NCBI RefSeq assembly: GCF_014649995.1
Contig: NZ_BMUC01000008.1
Location: forward strand, 248,001-312,000
Source: Streptomyces griseoflavus
GTDB taxonomy: Bacteria; Actinomycetota; Actinomycetes; Streptomycetales; Streptomycetaceae
Direction: 5' to 3'
DNA: 64,000 bases
Shown here: positions 1-8,938 of the stretch, piece by piece
How positions within the stretch are numbered: the first letter of the stretch is position 1
Layout: every line of letters starts with the position of its first letter
Notes under the pieces: model-generated
What the model was told of the DNA's origin: nothing
The model's input: only the letters and a program-made list of their open reading frames with translations
Databases searched by the model: none
Made by a program: the position numbers and the translations under genes

Positions 1-271
1 ACAGGTAGTCACGCTCGTCGGCGCTCAGCCGCAGCGCCCTCGCCAGCGCGGCGATCATCTGCTCGGACGGCTGGGACCCGGCCCCGCGCTCCAGTTCGTT
101 GTAGTAGTCCACCGAGGCCCCGGCGAGGTGGGCCACCTCCTCGCGGCGCAGTCCCGGCACCCGGCGCCTCGGTCCGGCCGGAAGGCCGACGTCGGCCGGG
201 CGGATGCGCTCCCGCCGCGAACGCAGGAACGTCCCCAGCTCGGTGTACTTCGCAGCGCTCATGGCGTCCAT
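1..271 (-). CDS. MmyB-type helix-turn-helix transcriptional regulator, partial (3' end outside window)
   Basis: Only the N-terminal ~90 residues are present; the gene runs off the left edge. They form an XRE-type helix-turn-helix with the RRRVPGLRREEVAHLAG signature followed by YYNELERG, characteristic of MmyB-like actinobacterial regulators, which carry a ligand-binding domain further on (outside the window). The start is uncertain: ATG at 271 or the in-frame ATG at 262. It is divergent from a short-chain dehydrogenase at 349, with an inverted repeat between them. MmyB-like regulators are often paired this way, so control of the SDR gene is a reasonable inference. Confidence 0.85.
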   Translation of the reverse strand, partial: MDAMSAAKYTELGTFLRSRRERIRPADVGLPAGPRRRVPGLRREEVAHLAGASVDYYNELERGAGSQPSEQMIAALARALRLSADERDYL

Positions 272-295
272 TGTGGGCGGTGCCGGGCCGGCGAC

Positions 296-316
296 CCAGG
301 GGACGACATCCCCTGG
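296..316. promoter_or_regulatory. Inverted repeat between the HTH regulator and the SDR gene
   Basis: Two 8-bp arms, CCAGGGGA (296-303) and TCCCCTGG (309-316), are separated by 5 bp. They lie between the divergent starts at 271 and 349, where an operator for the neighbouring regulator would be expected. No binding data are implied. Confidence 0.5.
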
Positions 317-348
317 ATGCGCCGTCGGCCCCGGCGCACCGTGGAGCC

Positions 349-1122
349 ATGACCTCGAACCAGCACCAGAACCAGGACACCACCGCACCGGAATCCGTAC
401 GCGTCGCCGTCGTCACCGGCGGATCGCGCGGCATCGGCCGGGCGGTCGCGCGCAGGCTCGCCGGGGACGGCCTGGCCGTCGTCGTGAACTACACCCGCGA
501 CGCGGCCTCGGCACAGGAGACGGTGGCGGCGATCAGCGGGGCCGGCGGACGGGCGGTCGCCGTACCGGCCGACGTGGCGGAGGAGAAGGAGGTCGCCGCC
601 CTGTTCGACCGGGCGGAGGCGGAGTACGGAGGCGTCGACGTGGTCGTCAACGCGGCCGGACGGATGGAGCTGTCGCCCGTCGCCGACCTGGACCTGGCGG
701 TGCTCGACGCCGTGCACCGCACCAACATCCGGGGCGCCTTCGTGGTCGCCCAGCAGGCGGCCAGGCGGCTGCGCGCGGGGGGTTCGTTCGTGGCGTTCTC
801 GAGCTCCGTGGTCGGCACCCAGTTCCCGGCGTACGGGGCGTACGCGGCGAGCAAGGGCGCCGTGGAGGCGATGACGCTCATCCTGGCGCGGGAACTGCGC
901 GGACGGGACGTCACGGTGAACACCGTGGCCCCCGGTCCCACGGCCACGGACATGTTCCTCACGGGCAAGACCCCCGAGCAGATCGACCGGCTGGCGATGA
1001 CGCCGCCGCTGGAGCGACTGGGCACGCCGGACGACATCGCCGCCGTGGTCGCCTTCCTCACCGGCCCCGCCGGGCGCTGGGTCAACGGCCAGGTCCTGCG
1101 CGCCAACGGCGGCATGGTCTGA
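349..1122 (+). CDS. SDR family NAD(P)-dependent oxidoreductase
   Basis: Classical short-chain dehydrogenase of 257 residues, the normal family length. Visible motifs are the Rossmann TGGSRGIG (residues 23-30), an NAAG near 100, a serine-rich strand near 152, and the catalytic YAASK with Tyr165 and Lys169, followed by a PG turn. It should be a cytosolic NAD(P)-dependent alcohol/ketone oxidoreductase; substrate unknown. The ATG at 349 gives the standard N-terminus. It is followed by a tautomerase-like gene after 56 nt, probably co-transcribed, and is divergent from an MmyB-type regulator. Confidence 0.93.
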   Translation: MTSNQHQNQDTTAPESVRVAVVTGGSRGIGRAVARRLAGDGLAVVVNYTRDAASAQETVAAISGAGGRAVAVPADVAEEKEVAALFDRAEAEYGGVDVVVNAAGRMELSPVADLDLAVLDAVHRTNIRGAFVVAQQAARRLRAGGSFVAFSSSVVGTQFPAYGAYAASKGAVEAMTLILARELRGRDVTVNTVAPGPTATDMFLTGKTPEQIDRLAMTPPLERLGTPDDIAAVVAFLTGPAGRWVNGQVLRANGGMV

Positions 1123-1178
1123 CGACGCCGCGACCGCACGACACCGAACCCGCCGGCATCCACCGACAGGAGACACCC

Positions 1179-1388
1179 ATGCCTTTCGCCCAGTTCAAGG
1201 TCCCCGCGGGCACCCTCACCGCCGAGGACAAGAGGAAGCTCGTCGAACGCACCACCGACCTCTACGCCGAGATCTACGGGGAACGGGCCCGCCCCACCAC
1301 CGTCGTCCTCGTCGACGAGATCCCCGACGGCGGCTGGGGCGTCGCCGGCCACGTCCTCACGGCCGCGATGCTGAACGGCACCGCCTGA
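1179..1388 (+). CDS. 4-oxalocrotonate tautomerase family protein
   Basis: A 69-residue protein that begins Met-Pro, the hallmark of the tautomerase superfamily, in which Pro becomes the catalytic N-terminal residue after Met removal. Length and the pattern (conserved VVLVDEIP strand, GGWGVAG segment) fit the small 4-OT family. An AGGAGA ribosome site lies just upstream. It probably forms an operon with the SDR gene and may act on a related carbonyl compound; the substrate is not known. Confidence 0.85.
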   Translation: MPFAQFKVPAGTLTAEDKRKLVERTTDLYAEIYGERARPTTVVLVDEIPDGGWGVAGHVLTAAMLNGTA

Positions 1389-1431
1389 CCGGCCCGGGGG
1401 TCGCGGACCCGCGTCCGGCCTGCCCACGCCG

Positions 1432-2199
1432 TCACGGTGTGGGCAGGCCGGCCGGGCGGGCCGGCCTCCCGAAGCGGGCGGGGACGCCGGGGGAGTACAG
1501 CACGCTGACCGGCTCCCCGGCCGGAGCCGGCAGGCCGGCCGCCGTGATCAGGTCCTCCTCGCACTCCACCAGCTCGGCCCGGTGCAGCGCCCAGCGCGGA
1601 TGGGCGTTGGGCAGATACATCGACCGCCCGAAGAACGCGCCGTGCATGCCCCAGCGGGCGGTGAGGAAGTGCTCCAGCGCGGTCGGCTCCCCGACCGGCT
1701 CGCCCCGGCGCACGGTCAGCCGACTGCCCGCCCCGCGCGGACCCGGCCACCTCCGGGAACCCGTGTACCTCACCGTGACCCCGTCCAGGTGCTCCACGCG
1801 CATCCGGGACCAGACGTACGGCATCCCGAAGCCGAGGCGGCCCACCGCCACCGGGATCAGCCGGGAGGCGTCCAGGGACAGGAAGACGACCCCGCGCCGC
1901 CCGTGCGCGTCCACCGAGTACAGGCGCACGTTGGTCTCCGGGAAGTTCCCCAGGTACGGCACCCCCGGCAGGCGCAGCCAGCCCACCCGGTGCATCCGGA
2001 AGGCGACGAGACCGACGTAGGTGACCCCGTCGAGGGTGTCCGGCCGGGTGCCCGGCGGCAGCAACCCGGCCACGTCCGCCGGGTCCACCGCCCAGTGCAC
2101 GAACGTCAGGTCGAGCCAGGACTGGGTGAGCAGCGGACGCGCGATCGGCTCCGGCGGGTCGGGCGAGACCGGCTCGGGGAGCGGCGGTGTGGACGGCAC
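1432..2199 (-). CDS. DUF2071 domain protein (YqjF-like)
   Basis: A 255-residue cytosolic protein of the DUF2071 family. It shows the typical order: LTQSWLDLTFVHWAVDP near the N-terminus, LLPPGTRPDTLDG, VGLVAFRM, FPETNVRLY, and a final STG-like WGMHGAFFGRSMYLPNAHPRW segment. Function is unknown. The GTG at 2199 is chosen because the frame upstream of it becomes unlike the family; the N-terminus is Pro-rich. Divergent from a cupin gene, with a long inverted repeat at 2250-2275 between them. Confidence 0.85.
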   Translation of the reverse strand: MPSTPPLPEPVSPDPPEPIARPLLTQSWLDLTFVHWAVDPADVAGLLPPGTRPDTLDGVTYVGLVAFRMHRVGWLRLPGVPYLGNFPETNVRLYSVDAHGRRGVVFLSLDASRLIPVAVGRLGFGMPYVWSRMRVEHLDGVTVRYTGSRRWPGPRGAGSRLTVRRGEPVGEPTALEHFLTARWGMHGAFFGRSMYLPNAHPRWALHRAELVECEEDLITAAGLPAPAGEPVSVLYSPGVPARFGRPARPAGLPTP

Positions 2200-2249
2200 C
2201 GGGCCAGTATCACGGAGCGCCCGGACCGCGGCAGAGCCGTACGGGGGAC

Positions 2250-2275
2250 GTGGGGCACACCACGGTGTGCCCCAC
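2250..2275. promoter_or_regulatory. 26-bp near-perfect inverted repeat between DUF2071 and cupin genes
   Basis: Two perfectly complementary 12-bp arms (2250-2261, starting GTGGGGCACACC, and 2264-2275) are separated by only 2 bp. The dyad lies between divergent starts at 2199 and 2320, so it resembles an operator for a dimeric regulator rather than a terminator. No regulator gene is adjacent. Confidence 0.6.
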
Positions 2276-2319
2276 ATGGCCCTGGTGGCCCCCCGGCGCG
2301 CGCGGGAACACTGGAGGCC

Positions 2320-2652
2320 ATGCAGAAGCTCTCGCTCGACGCCCTCGCCCGCGAACACCTGGAGCTCGCCGCCGGCTCGTCCAGCGGCCGCAGCGCCACC
2401 ACCGTCTACGGGGGCCACGAACACGTCCTGCGCCAGACCCTGCTCGCGCTGACGGCCGGCACGGACCTCGCCGAGCACGACAGCCCGGGCGAGGCGACCC
2501 TGCTGGTGCTCCGCGGCCGCGTCCGCCTCACCAGCGGCGACACCGCATGGGAGGGCCGCACCGGCGACCTCCTCACCATCCCCCCGGCCCGTCACGGCCT
2601 GCACGCCCTGGAGGACGCGGCGGTCGTCCTCACGGTCGCGAAACGGAGCTGA
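2320..2652 (+). CDS. Cupin domain protein
   Basis: A 110-residue single-domain cupin. The beta-barrel pattern is visible: LAEHDSPGEATLLVLRGRVRL (cupin motif 1 region) and GDLLTIPPARHGLHALEDA (motif 2). A few metal-ligand positions (His in each motif) are present, so metal binding is possible. Such small cupins are usually sensors, isomerases or of unknown role. The ATG at 2320 has a GGAGG directly before it. Divergent from the DUF2071 gene. It is the last gene before the S10 operon leader. Confidence 0.82.
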   Translation: MQKLSLDALAREHLELAAGSSSGRSATTVYGGHEHVLRQTLLALTAGTDLAEHDSPGEATLLVLRGRVRLTSGDTAWEGRTGDLLTIPPARHGLHALEDAAVVLTVAKRS

Positions 2653-3061
2653 CCGGCGCCGCCCTGTTTGATCCGCGTCACTCGGGGGGTACTCTCTTCC
2701 GCCCGATTGGCCAGGGCACCGCCCGCTGTGGCAGACTGTCCGAGTTGCTCGGTCGAGCGTTGATGCTGCGCGCCTCCCGCCGGGAGGGCCGGAAGCGAGT
2801 CCCACAGTACTCGTCACCCCTGATCAGGGGTGGAAGTACGGGAATCTTCCGGTAAGCGTATGTGCGGCGCCGGCCAGGCGCCCGGTGGGCCTTCCGCCCC
2901 CGGTCCACGGTTCTGGTAAGGCCGTGTCAATCCCGCAGGGATGTTCGAACAAGGGACATCTGTGTCAGCGGGAGCGCGACACGCCCGACCGCGTGGGTCG
3001 GAGGAGGAGGGGAACGCGCCGGGCTCCGGAGCGTAAAGAGAGACAGGACTACGGAGTAGCC
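2653..3061 (+). promoter_or_regulatory. S10 operon promoter and leader region
   Basis: A 409-nt gene-free stretch before rpsJ. A candidate housekeeping promoter is TTGATC (2668-2673), 16 nt, TACTCT (2690-2695). A second -10-like CAGACT sits at 2732-2737. A GC-rich inverted repeat (CTCCCGCCGGGAG region, about 2774-2786) and a strong hairpin centred at 2823 follow, implying a long structured mRNA leader. Bacterial S10 operons often carry leader-based autoregulation; whether this one does is inference. Confidence 0.5.
2815..2832 (+). promoter_or_regulatory. 18-bp perfect palindrome in the rpsJ leader
   Basis: Two 9-nt halves (CACCCCTGA then its complement) meet without a spacer. Flanking GTACT (2807-2811) and AGTAC (2835-2839) can extend pairing across a small bulge. 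As RNA this makes one stable stem-loop about 230 nt before rpsJ; as DNA it could be a dimer operator. Confidence 0.55.
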
Positions 3062-3370
3062 ATGGCGGGACAGAAGATCCGCATCCGGCTCAAGGCCTAC
3101 GACCACGAGGTCATCGACTCCTCGGCGAAGAAGATCGTCGAGACGGTGACCCGCACTGGTGCGTCGGTCGCGGGCCCGGTGCCGCTGCCCACTGAGAAGA
3201 ACGTGTACTGCGTCATCAAGTCGCCGCACAAGTACAAGGACTCGCGCGAGCACTTCGAGATGCGCACGCACAAGCGCCTGATCGACATCCTCGACCCGAC
3301 CCCCAAGACCGTTGACTCTCTGATGCGACTCGACCTCCCGGCCGGTGTCGACATCGAGATCAAGCTCTGA
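3062..3370 (+). CDS. rpsJ: 30S ribosomal protein S10
   Basis: A 102-residue S10 with the typical [14 protein letters not shown] start and [34 protein letters not shown] end. It is part of the 30S head and, as NusE, joins antitermination complexes. First gene of the S10 operon. The ATG at 3062 follows a GGAGTAG ribosome site; rplC follows after 18 nt. Confidence 0.99.
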   Translation: MAGQKIRIRLKAYDHEVIDSSAKKIVETVTRTGASVAGPVPLPTEKNVYCVIKSPHKYKDSREHFEMRTHKRLIDILDPTPKTVDSLMRLDLPAGVDIEIKL

Positions 3371-3388
3371 GGCCGGTGATCTGAAGAG

Positions 3389-4033
3389 ATGGCAAAGCAG
3401 ATCAAGGGCATCCTGGGCGAGAAGCTCGGCATGACGCAGGTGTGGGACGAGAACAACCGTGTTGTTCCGGTCACCGTCGTCAAGGCCGGCCCCAACGTCG
3501 TCACCCAGGTCCGTACGAACGACGTCGACGGCTACGAGTCGGTCCAGATCGCCTTCGGCGAGATCGACCCGCGCAAGGTGAACAAGCCCCTCAAGGGTCA
3601 CTTCGCCAAGGCCGACGTCACCCCCCGTCGTCACCTCGTCGAGATCCGCACCGCGGACGCCTCCGAGTACACGCTGGGCCAGGAAGTCACCGCCGAGGTC
3701 TTCGAGTCCGGCGTGAAGGTCGACGTCACCGGCAAGAGCAAGGGCAAGGGCTTCGCCGGTGTCATGAAGCGTCACAACTTCAAGGGCCTCGGCGCCGGTC
3801 ACGGCACCCAGCGCAAGCACCGCTCGCCGGGCTCCATCGGTGGCTGTGCCACCCCGGGCCGCGTGTTCAAGGGCCTCCGCATGGCGGGTCGCATGGGCAA
3901 CGAGCGGGTCACCACCCAGAACCTGACCGTCCACGCCGTTGACGCGGAGAAGGGTCTGCTGCTCATCAAGGGCGCGGTTCCCGGTCCGAACGGCGGCCTC
4001 GTCCTGGTCCGCACCGCGGCCAAGGGGGCCTGA
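3389..4033 (+). CDS. rplC: 50S ribosomal protein L3
   Basis: A 214-residue L3, one of the early assembly proteins near the peptidyl transferase centre. It opens with [15 protein letters not shown] and contains the conserved basic loop [21 protein letters not shown] around residue 130-155. Second gene of the S10 operon, separated from rplD by 8 nt. Confidence 0.99.
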   Translation: MAKQIKGILGEKLGMTQVWDENNRVVPVTVVKAGPNVVTQVRTNDVDGYESVQIAFGEIDPRKVNKPLKGHFAKADVTPRRHLVEIRTADASEYTLGQEVTAEVFESGVKVDVTGKSKGKGFAGVMKRHNFKGLGAGHGTQRKHRSPGSIGGCATPGRVFKGLRMAGRMGNERVTTQNLTVHAVDAEKGLLLIKGAVPGPNGGLVLVRTAAKGA

Positions 4034-4041
4034 GGTAACCG

Positions 4042-4701
4042 ATGAGCACTGTTGACATCCTTTCGCCTGCCGGCGAGAAGACCGGAAGCGTCGAGCTCCC
4101 CGCGGAGATCTTCGGCGTGGAGAAGGTCAGCATCCCGCTGATCCACCAGGTCGTCGTCGCGCAGAACGCCGCTGCCCGCCAGGGCACGCACAAGACCAAG
4201 CGGCGCGGTGAAGTCCGTGGTGGTGGCCGCAAGCCGTACCGCCAGAAGGGCACCGGCCGCGCCCGCCAGGGCTCGACCCGCGCGCCGCAGTTCGCCGGTG
4301 GTGGCGTCGTGCACGGTCCCGTGCCGCGCGACTACTCGCAGCGCACGCCCAAGAAGATGAAGGCCGCGGCCCTGCGCCACGCCCTCACCGACCGCGCGCG
4401 CAACAACCGCATTCACGTCGTCTCCGGCGTGATCGAGGGTGAGACGCCCTCCACGAAGGCCGCCAAGACGCTGTTCGGCAAGATCTCGGAGCGCAAGAAC
4501 CTGCTCCTGGTCGTCGACCGCGCCGACGAGGCCGCGTGGCTGTCCGCCCGCAACCTGCCCCAGGTCCACATCCTGGAGCCGGGCCAGCTGAACACGTACG
4601 ACGTAATCGTCTCGGACGACGTGGTCTTCACCCAGGCCGCTTTCGAGTCCTTCGTCGCCGGCCCGAACAAGGCCAACGACAACGAAGGGAGCGAGGTCTG
4701 A
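4042..4701 (+). CDS. rplD: 50S ribosomal protein L4
   Basis: A 219-residue L4 with the long exit-tunnel loop [25 protein letters not shown] (residues about 63-88). L4 lines the peptide exit tunnel and in enterobacteria autoregulates the S10 operon; that role is not shown here. Its stop overlaps the rplW start (TGATG), indicating translational coupling. Confidence 0.99.
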   Translation: MSTVDILSPAGEKTGSVELPAEIFGVEKVSIPLIHQVVVAQNAAARQGTHKTKRRGEVRGGGRKPYRQKGTGRARQGSTRAPQFAGGGVVHGPVPRDYSQRTPKKMKAAALRHALTDRARNNRIHVVSGVIEGETPSTKAAKTLFGKISERKNLLLVVDRADEAAWLSARNLPQVHILEPGQLNTYDVIVSDDVVFTQAAFESFVAGPNKANDNEGSEV

Positions 4702-5120
4702 TGGCTGCCCGTCACCCCTCGATCGCCTCGAAGGCCGCCAAGGCGGCCAAGGCTGCGCGCGTCGCCAAGGCGCGTCGTCACGCCGCCGAGGGCAAGAACA
4801 CCGTCGTCACCCCGGCGAGCAAGGCGTACACGGACCCCCGTGACGTCCTGCTGAAGCCGGTCGTGTCGGAGAAGAGCTACGCGCTGATCGACGAGAACAA
4901 GTACACGTTCCTCGTCGACCCCAACGCGAACAAGACCCAGATCAAGCAGGCCGTCCAGGCGGTCTTCGAGGTCAAGGTCACCGGGGTCAACACGATCAAC
5001 CGCATCGGCAAGCGCAAGCGGACCCGCACCGGCTTCGGCCAGCGTGCGGCGACCAAGCGCGCGATCGTGACCCTCGCCGAGGGCGACCGTATCGACATCT
5101 TCGGCGGTCCGACCGCGTAA
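4701..5120 (+). CDS. rplW: 50S ribosomal protein L23 with Ala/Lys-rich N-terminal extension
   Basis: A 139-residue L23. The core from about residue 46 ([20 protein letters not shown]) to GDRIDIFGG is standard. It is preceded by about 40 residues rich in Ala, Lys and Arg, making it longer than the usual ~95-105 residues; streptomycete L23 proteins share such an extension. L23 sits at the tunnel exit and docks trigger factor and SRP. The start overlaps the rplD stop, which supports the long form. Confidence 0.96.
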   Translation: MAARHPSIASKAAKAAKAARVAKARRHAAEGKNTVVTPASKAYTDPRDVLLKPVVSEKSYALIDENKYTFLVDPNANKTQIKQAVQAVFEVKVTGVNTINRIGKRKRTRTGFGQRAATKRAIVTLAEGDRIDIFGGPTA

Positions 5121-5158
5121 GCGGTCAGGATCGTTCGATATCGGACGAGGACTGAGAA

Positions 5159-5995
5159 ATGGGTATCCGCAAGTACAAGCCGACGACTCCGGGCCGTCGT
5201 GGCTCCAGCGTCGCCGACTTCGTCGAGGTCACGCGGTCCACGCCGGAGAAGTCGCTGGTCCGTCCCCTGCACAGCAAGGGCGGCCGTAACAATTCCGGTC
5301 GTGTGACCGTCCGCCACCAGGGCGGTGGCCACAAGCGCGCCTACCGAGTGATCGACTTCCGTCGTCACGACAAGGACGGCGTGCCGGCGAAGGTCGCGCA
5401 CATCGAGTACGACCCCAACCGCACCGCGCGCATCGCGCTCCTGCACTACGCGGACGGCGAGAAGCGCTACATCCTCGCGCCGCGTGGCCTGAACCAGGGC
5501 GACCGCGTCGAGAACGGTCCCGGGGCCGACATCAAGCCGGGCAACAACCTTGCCCTGCGCAACATCCCGGTCGGTACGACGCTGCACGCCATCGAGCTGC
5601 GTCCCGGCGGCGGCGCCAAGTTCGCCCGCTCCGCCGGCGCCTCGGTGCAGCTGCTCGCGAAGGAGGGCCAGATGGCCCACCTGCGCATGCCGTCCGGCGA
5701 GATCCGCCTGGTCGACGTCCGCTGCCGCGCCACTGTGGGCGAGGTCGGCAACGCCGAGCAGAGCAACATCAACTGGGGCAAGGCCGGCCGTAAGCGGTGG
5801 CTGGGCGTCCGCCCGACCGTCCGTGGTGTCGTCATGAACCCGGTTGACCACCCGCACGGTGGTGGTGAGGGCCGGACCTCCGGTGGTCGTCACCCCGTGT
5901 CCCCGTGGGGCAAGAAGGAAGGCCGTACTCGTTCGCCCAAGAAGGCGTCGAACAAGTACATCGTCCGCCGCCGCAAGACGAACAAGAAGCGCTAA
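5159..5995 (+). CDS. rplB: 50S ribosomal protein L2
   Basis: A 278-residue L2, full length. It starts [13 protein letters not shown] and carries the C-terminal motif [25 protein letters not shown] with the conserved His implicated in subunit association and peptidyl transfer. Located after rplW with a GAGGACTGAG ribosome site; rpsS follows after 12 nt. Confidence 0.99.
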   Translation: MGIRKYKPTTPGRRGSSVADFVEVTRSTPEKSLVRPLHSKGGRNNSGRVTVRHQGGGHKRAYRVIDFRRHDKDGVPAKVAHIEYDPNRTARIALLHYADGEKRYILAPRGLNQGDRVENGPGADIKPGNNLALRNIPVGTTLHAIELRPGGGAKFARSAGASVQLLAKEGQMAHLRMPSGEIRLVDVRCRATVGEVGNAEQSNINWGKAGRKRWLGVRPTVRGVVMNPVDHPHGGGEGRTSGGRHPVSPWGKKEGRTRSPKKASNKYIVRRRKTNKKR

Positions 5996-6007
5996 GGACG
6001 GGTTGAG

Positions 6008-6289
6008 ATGCCTCGTAGCTTGAAGAAGGGACCCTTCGTCGACGACCACCTGATCAAGAAGGTGGACGTCCAGAACGAAGCCGGTACCAAGAACGTCATC
6101 AAGACCTGGTCCCGCCGCTCGATGATCGTCCCGGCGATGCTCGGCCACACGATCGCGGTGCACAACGGCAAGACCCACATCCCGGTGTTTGTCACCGAGT
6201 CGATGGTCGGCCACAAGCTCGGCGAGTTCTCGCCGACCCGCACCTTCCGGGGCCACGTCAAGGACGACCGGAAGTCGAAGCGCCGCTAG
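6008..6289 (+). CDS. rpsS: 30S ribosomal protein S19
   Basis: A 93-residue S19 with the hallmark [15 protein letters not shown] start, WSRRSMI and [16 protein letters not shown]. It binds the 30S head with S13. Standard position between rplB and rplV. Confidence 0.99.
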   Translation: MPRSLKKGPFVDDHLIKKVDVQNEAGTKNVIKTWSRRSMIVPAMLGHTIAVHNGKTHIPVFVTESMVGHKLGEFSPTRTFRGHVKDDRKSKRR

Positions 6290-6333
6290 TCGGCGGGGTG
6301 CAATCGACCATGACAGACACTGAAGGGACAACC

Positions 6334-6681
6334 ATGGAAGCCAGGGCCCAGGCGCGGTACATCCGCGTCACGCCCATGAAGGCCCGCCGCGTGGTGGACC
6401 TCATCCGTGGCATGGATGCCACGGAGGCTCAGGCGGTCCTGCGTTTCGCCCCGCAGGCCGCGAGCGTGCCGGTCGGCAAGGTGCTGGACAGCGCCATTGC
6501 CAACGCCGCGCACAACTACGACCACACCGATGTCGACAGCCTCTTCATTTCCGAGGCCTACGTCGACGAGGGCCCGACCCTGAAGCGGTTCCGTCCGCGC
6601 GCCCAGGGCCGCGCCTACCGGATCCGCAAGCGGACCAGCCACATCACCGTGGTCGTCAGCAGCAAGGAAGGAACCCGGTAA
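6334..6681 (+). CDS. rplV: 50S ribosomal protein L22
   Basis: A 115-residue L22 that reaches into the exit tunnel; the typical [20 protein letters not shown] start and [10 protein letters not shown]-type hairpin end are visible. An in-frame ATG at 6310 exists, but the GAAGGGA site at 6322-6328 fits the ATG at 6334, which also gives the family N-terminus. Its TAA overlaps the rpsC ATG by one base. Confidence 0.97.
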   Translation: MEARAQARYIRVTPMKARRVVDLIRGMDATEAQAVLRFAPQAASVPVGKVLDSAIANAAHNYDHTDVDSLFISEAYVDEGPTLKRFRPRAQGRAYRIRKRTSHITVVVSSKEGTR

Positions 6682-7508
6682 TGGGCCAGAAGGTTAACCC
6701 GCATGGGTTCCGGCTCGGTGTCACCACGGACTTCAAGTCCCGGTGGTACGCCGACAAGCTGTACAAGGACTACGTCAAGGAAGACGTCGCCATCCGCCGG
6801 ATGATGACGTCCGGCATGGAGCGCGCCGGCATCTCCAAGGTCGAGATCGAGCGCACCCGTGACCGTGTGCGTGTGGACATCCACACCGCTCGTCCGGGCA
6901 TCGTCATCGGCCGCCGCGGCGCCGAGGCCGACCGCATCCGCGGTGACCTCGAGAAGCTCACCGGCAAGCAGGTCCAGCTGAACATCCTCGAGGTCAAGAA
7001 CCCCGAGACCGACGCTCAGCTGGTCGCCCAGGCCGTCGCCGAGCAGCTCTCCTCCCGCGTCTCCTTCCGCCGCGCCATGCGCAAGAGCATGCAGTCGGCG
7101 ATGAAGGCGGGCGCCAAGGGCATCAAGATCCAGTGCGGTGGCCGCCTCGGTGGCGCCGAGATGTCCCGCTCGGAGTTCTACCGCGAGGGCCGCGTGCCCC
7201 TGCACACGCTCCGCGCGAACGTGGACTACGGCTTCTTCGAGGCCAAGACGACCTTCGGCCGCATCGGCGTGAAGGTCTGGATCTACAAGGGCGACGTCAA
7301 GAACATCGCCGAGGTCCGCGCCGAGAACGCCGCCGCCCGCGCCGGCAACCGTCCGGCCCGTGGTGGTTCCGACCGCCCGGCCCGCGGTGGTCGCGGTGGC
7401 GAGCGTGGCGGCCGCGGCCGCAAGCCGCAGCAGGCTCCCGCTGCCGAGGCCCCCAAGGCCGAGGCTCCGGCTGCCGCTCCGGCTGAGAGCACCGGAACGG
7501 AGGCCTGA
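6681..7508 (+). CDS. rpsC: 30S ribosomal protein S3 with low-complexity C-terminal tail
   Basis: A 275-residue S3. The KH domain ([22 protein letters not shown]) and the [26 protein letters not shown] segment are standard and end near residue 215. The last ~60 residues form an Arg/Gly-rich then Ala/Pro/Glu-rich tail, an extension typical of actinobacteria. S3 lines the mRNA entry tunnel. The start overlaps rplV. Confidence 0.98.
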   Translation: MGQKVNPHGFRLGVTTDFKSRWYADKLYKDYVKEDVAIRRMMTSGMERAGISKVEIERTRDRVRVDIHTARPGIVIGRRGAEADRIRGDLEKLTGKQVQLNILEVKNPETDAQLVAQAVAEQLSSRVSFRRAMRKSMQSAMKAGAKGIKIQCGGRLGGAEMSRSEFYREGRVPLHTLRANVDYGFFEAKTTFGRIGVKVWIYKGDVKNIAEVRAENAAARAGNRPARGGSDRPARGGRGGERGGRGRKPQQAPAAEAPKAEAPAAAPAESTGTEA

Positions 7509-7513
7509 CCGAC

Positions 7514-7933
7514 ATGCTGATCCCCCGTAGGGTCAAGCACCGCAAGCAGCACCACCCCAAGCGCAACGGCATGTCCAAGGGTGGCACGCAGGTTGCGTTC
7601 GGCGAGTACGGCATCCAGGCGCTGACCCCGGCGTACGTCACGAACCGCCAGATCGAAGCGGCTCGTATCGCCATGACCCGTCACATCAAGCGTGGCGGCA
7701 AGGTCTGGATCAACATCTACCCGGACCGTCCCCTGACGAAGAAGCCGGCCGAGACCCGCATGGGTTCCGGTAAGGGTTCTCCGGAGTGGTGGATCGCCAA
7801 CGTCAAGCCCGGACGCGTGATGTTCGAGCTGTCGTACCCCAACGAGAAGATCGCCCGTGAGGCGCTGACTCGTGCGGCCCACAAGCTGCCGATGAAGTGC
7901 CGGATCGTCAAGCGCGAGGCAGGTGAAGCGTGA
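7514..7933 (+). CDS. rplP: 50S ribosomal protein L16
   Basis: A 139-residue L16 with [24 protein letters not shown] at the start and the [22 protein letters not shown] motif. It binds near the A site and helps organise the peptidyl transferase region. The stop overlaps the rpmC start (TGATG). Confidence 0.99.
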   Translation: MLIPRRVKHRKQHHPKRNGMSKGGTQVAFGEYGIQALTPAYVTNRQIEAARIAMTRHIKRGGKVWINIYPDRPLTKKPAETRMGSGKGSPEWWIANVKPGRVMFELSYPNEKIAREALTRAAHKLPMKCRIVKREAGEA

Positions 7934-8157
7934 TGTCGGCCGGTACCAAGGCGTCCGAGCTGCGCGAGCTGGGCAACGAGGAGCTTCTTGGGAAGCTCCG
8001 CGAGGCCAAGGAAGAGCTGTTCAACCTCCGCTTCCAGGCGGCGACCGGTCAGCTCGAGAACCACGGTCGGCTGAAGGCCGTCCGTAAGGACATCGCGCGG
8101 ATCTACACCCTGATGCGCGAGCGCGAGCTGGGCATCGAAACGGTGGAGAACGCATGA
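7933..8157 (+). CDS. rpmC: 50S ribosomal protein L29
   Basis: A 74-residue L29, a helical hairpin at the tunnel exit ([28 protein letters not shown] pattern). The ATG at 7933 overlapping the rplP stop is preferred over a GTG one codon earlier. It overlaps rpsQ by 4 nt (ATGA). Confidence 0.97.
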   Translation: MSAGTKASELRELGNEELLGKLREAKEELFNLRFQAATGQLENHGRLKAVRKDIARIYTLMRERELGIETVENA

Positions 8158-8441
8158 GCGAGAACAACGTGACTGAGACGAACACCGAGGCGCGCGGCGA
8201 CCGCAAGACCCGCGAGGGCATCGTCGTCAGCGACAAGATGGACAAGACCGTCGTCGTCGCCGTCGAGGACCGCAAGAAGCACGCGCTGTACGGCAAGGTC
8301 ATTCGCAGCACGAGCAAGCTCAAGGCCCACGACGAGCAGAACGCCGCCGGCGTCGGCGACCGTGTCCTCCTCATGGAGACCCGGCCGCTGTCCGCGACGA
8401 AGCACTGGCGCATCGTCGAGATCCTCGAGAAGGCCAAGTAG
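8154..8441 (+). CDS. rpsQ: 30S ribosomal protein S17
   Basis: A 95-residue S17, OB-fold rRNA-binding protein: [19 protein letters not shown], a long loop, then [27 protein letters not shown]. About 12 extra N-terminal residues precede the core. Last gene of the S10 operon; three tandem hairpins follow before rplN. Confidence 0.98.
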   Translation: MSENNVTETNTEARGDRKTREGIVVSDKMDKTVVVAVEDRKKHALYGKVIRSTSKLKAHDEQNAAGVGDRVLLMETRPLSATKHWRIVEILEKAK

Positions 8442-8443
8442 GC

Positions 8444-8539
8444 AATTCCCGCGAGGGAATTCCCCAGTACGTTCCTGCGAGGCACCCCTCGCAGGACAGT
8501 TCCGCCAGGCTCCGGGGGCCGTTCCTGAACGGCCCCCGG
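8444..8539 (+). terminator. Three tandem stem-loops between rpsQ and rplN
   Basis: Three consecutive perfect hairpins fill the S10/spc junction: a 7-bp stem (8444-8450/8455-8461, loop GCGA), a 10-bp stem (8473-8482/8487-8496, 4-nt loop) and a 12-bp GC-rich stem (8512-8523/8528-8539, 4-nt loop). None has a U-tract. They may attenuate transcription, protect mRNA ends or bind a ribosomal protein; the choice is inference. Confidence 0.6.
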
Positions 8540-8567
8540 GGAACCGGCAGACAATCAGGAGATAGAC

Positions 8568-8936
8568 GTGATCCAGCAGGAGTCGCGACTGCGTGTCGCC
8601 GACAACACTGGTGCGAAGGAAATCCTTTGCATCCGTGTGCTCGGTGGCTCCGGTCGCCGCTACGCGGGCATCGGTGACGTCATCGTCGCCACCGTCAAGG
8701 ACGCGATCCCCGGTGGCAACGTGAAGAAGGGTGACGTCGTCAAGGCGGTCATCGTTCGCACCGTCAAGGAGCGCCGCCGTCCGGACGGCTCGTACATCCG
8801 CTTCGACGAGAACGCCGCCGTCATTCTGAAGAACGACGGCGACCCTCGCGGCACCCGTATCTTCGGCCCGGTCGGCCGTGAGCTGCGCGAGAAGAAGTTC
8901 ATGAAGATCATCTCCCTCGCGCCGGAGGTGCTGTGA
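8568..8936 (+). CDS. rplN: 50S ribosomal protein L14
   Basis: A 122-residue L14 ([32 protein letters not shown] start; [23 protein letters not shown] end), a subunit-interface protein. Start is GTG, supported by CAGGAG at 8557-8562. First gene of the spc set; the upstream 126 nt hold three hairpins. Confidence 0.98.
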   Translation: MIQQESRLRVADNTGAKEILCIRVLGGSGRRYAGIGDVIVATVKDAIPGGNVKKGDVVKAVIVRTVKERRRPDGSYIRFDENAAVILKNDGDPRGTRIFGPVGRELREKKFMKIISLAPEVL

Positions 8937-8938
8937 GC

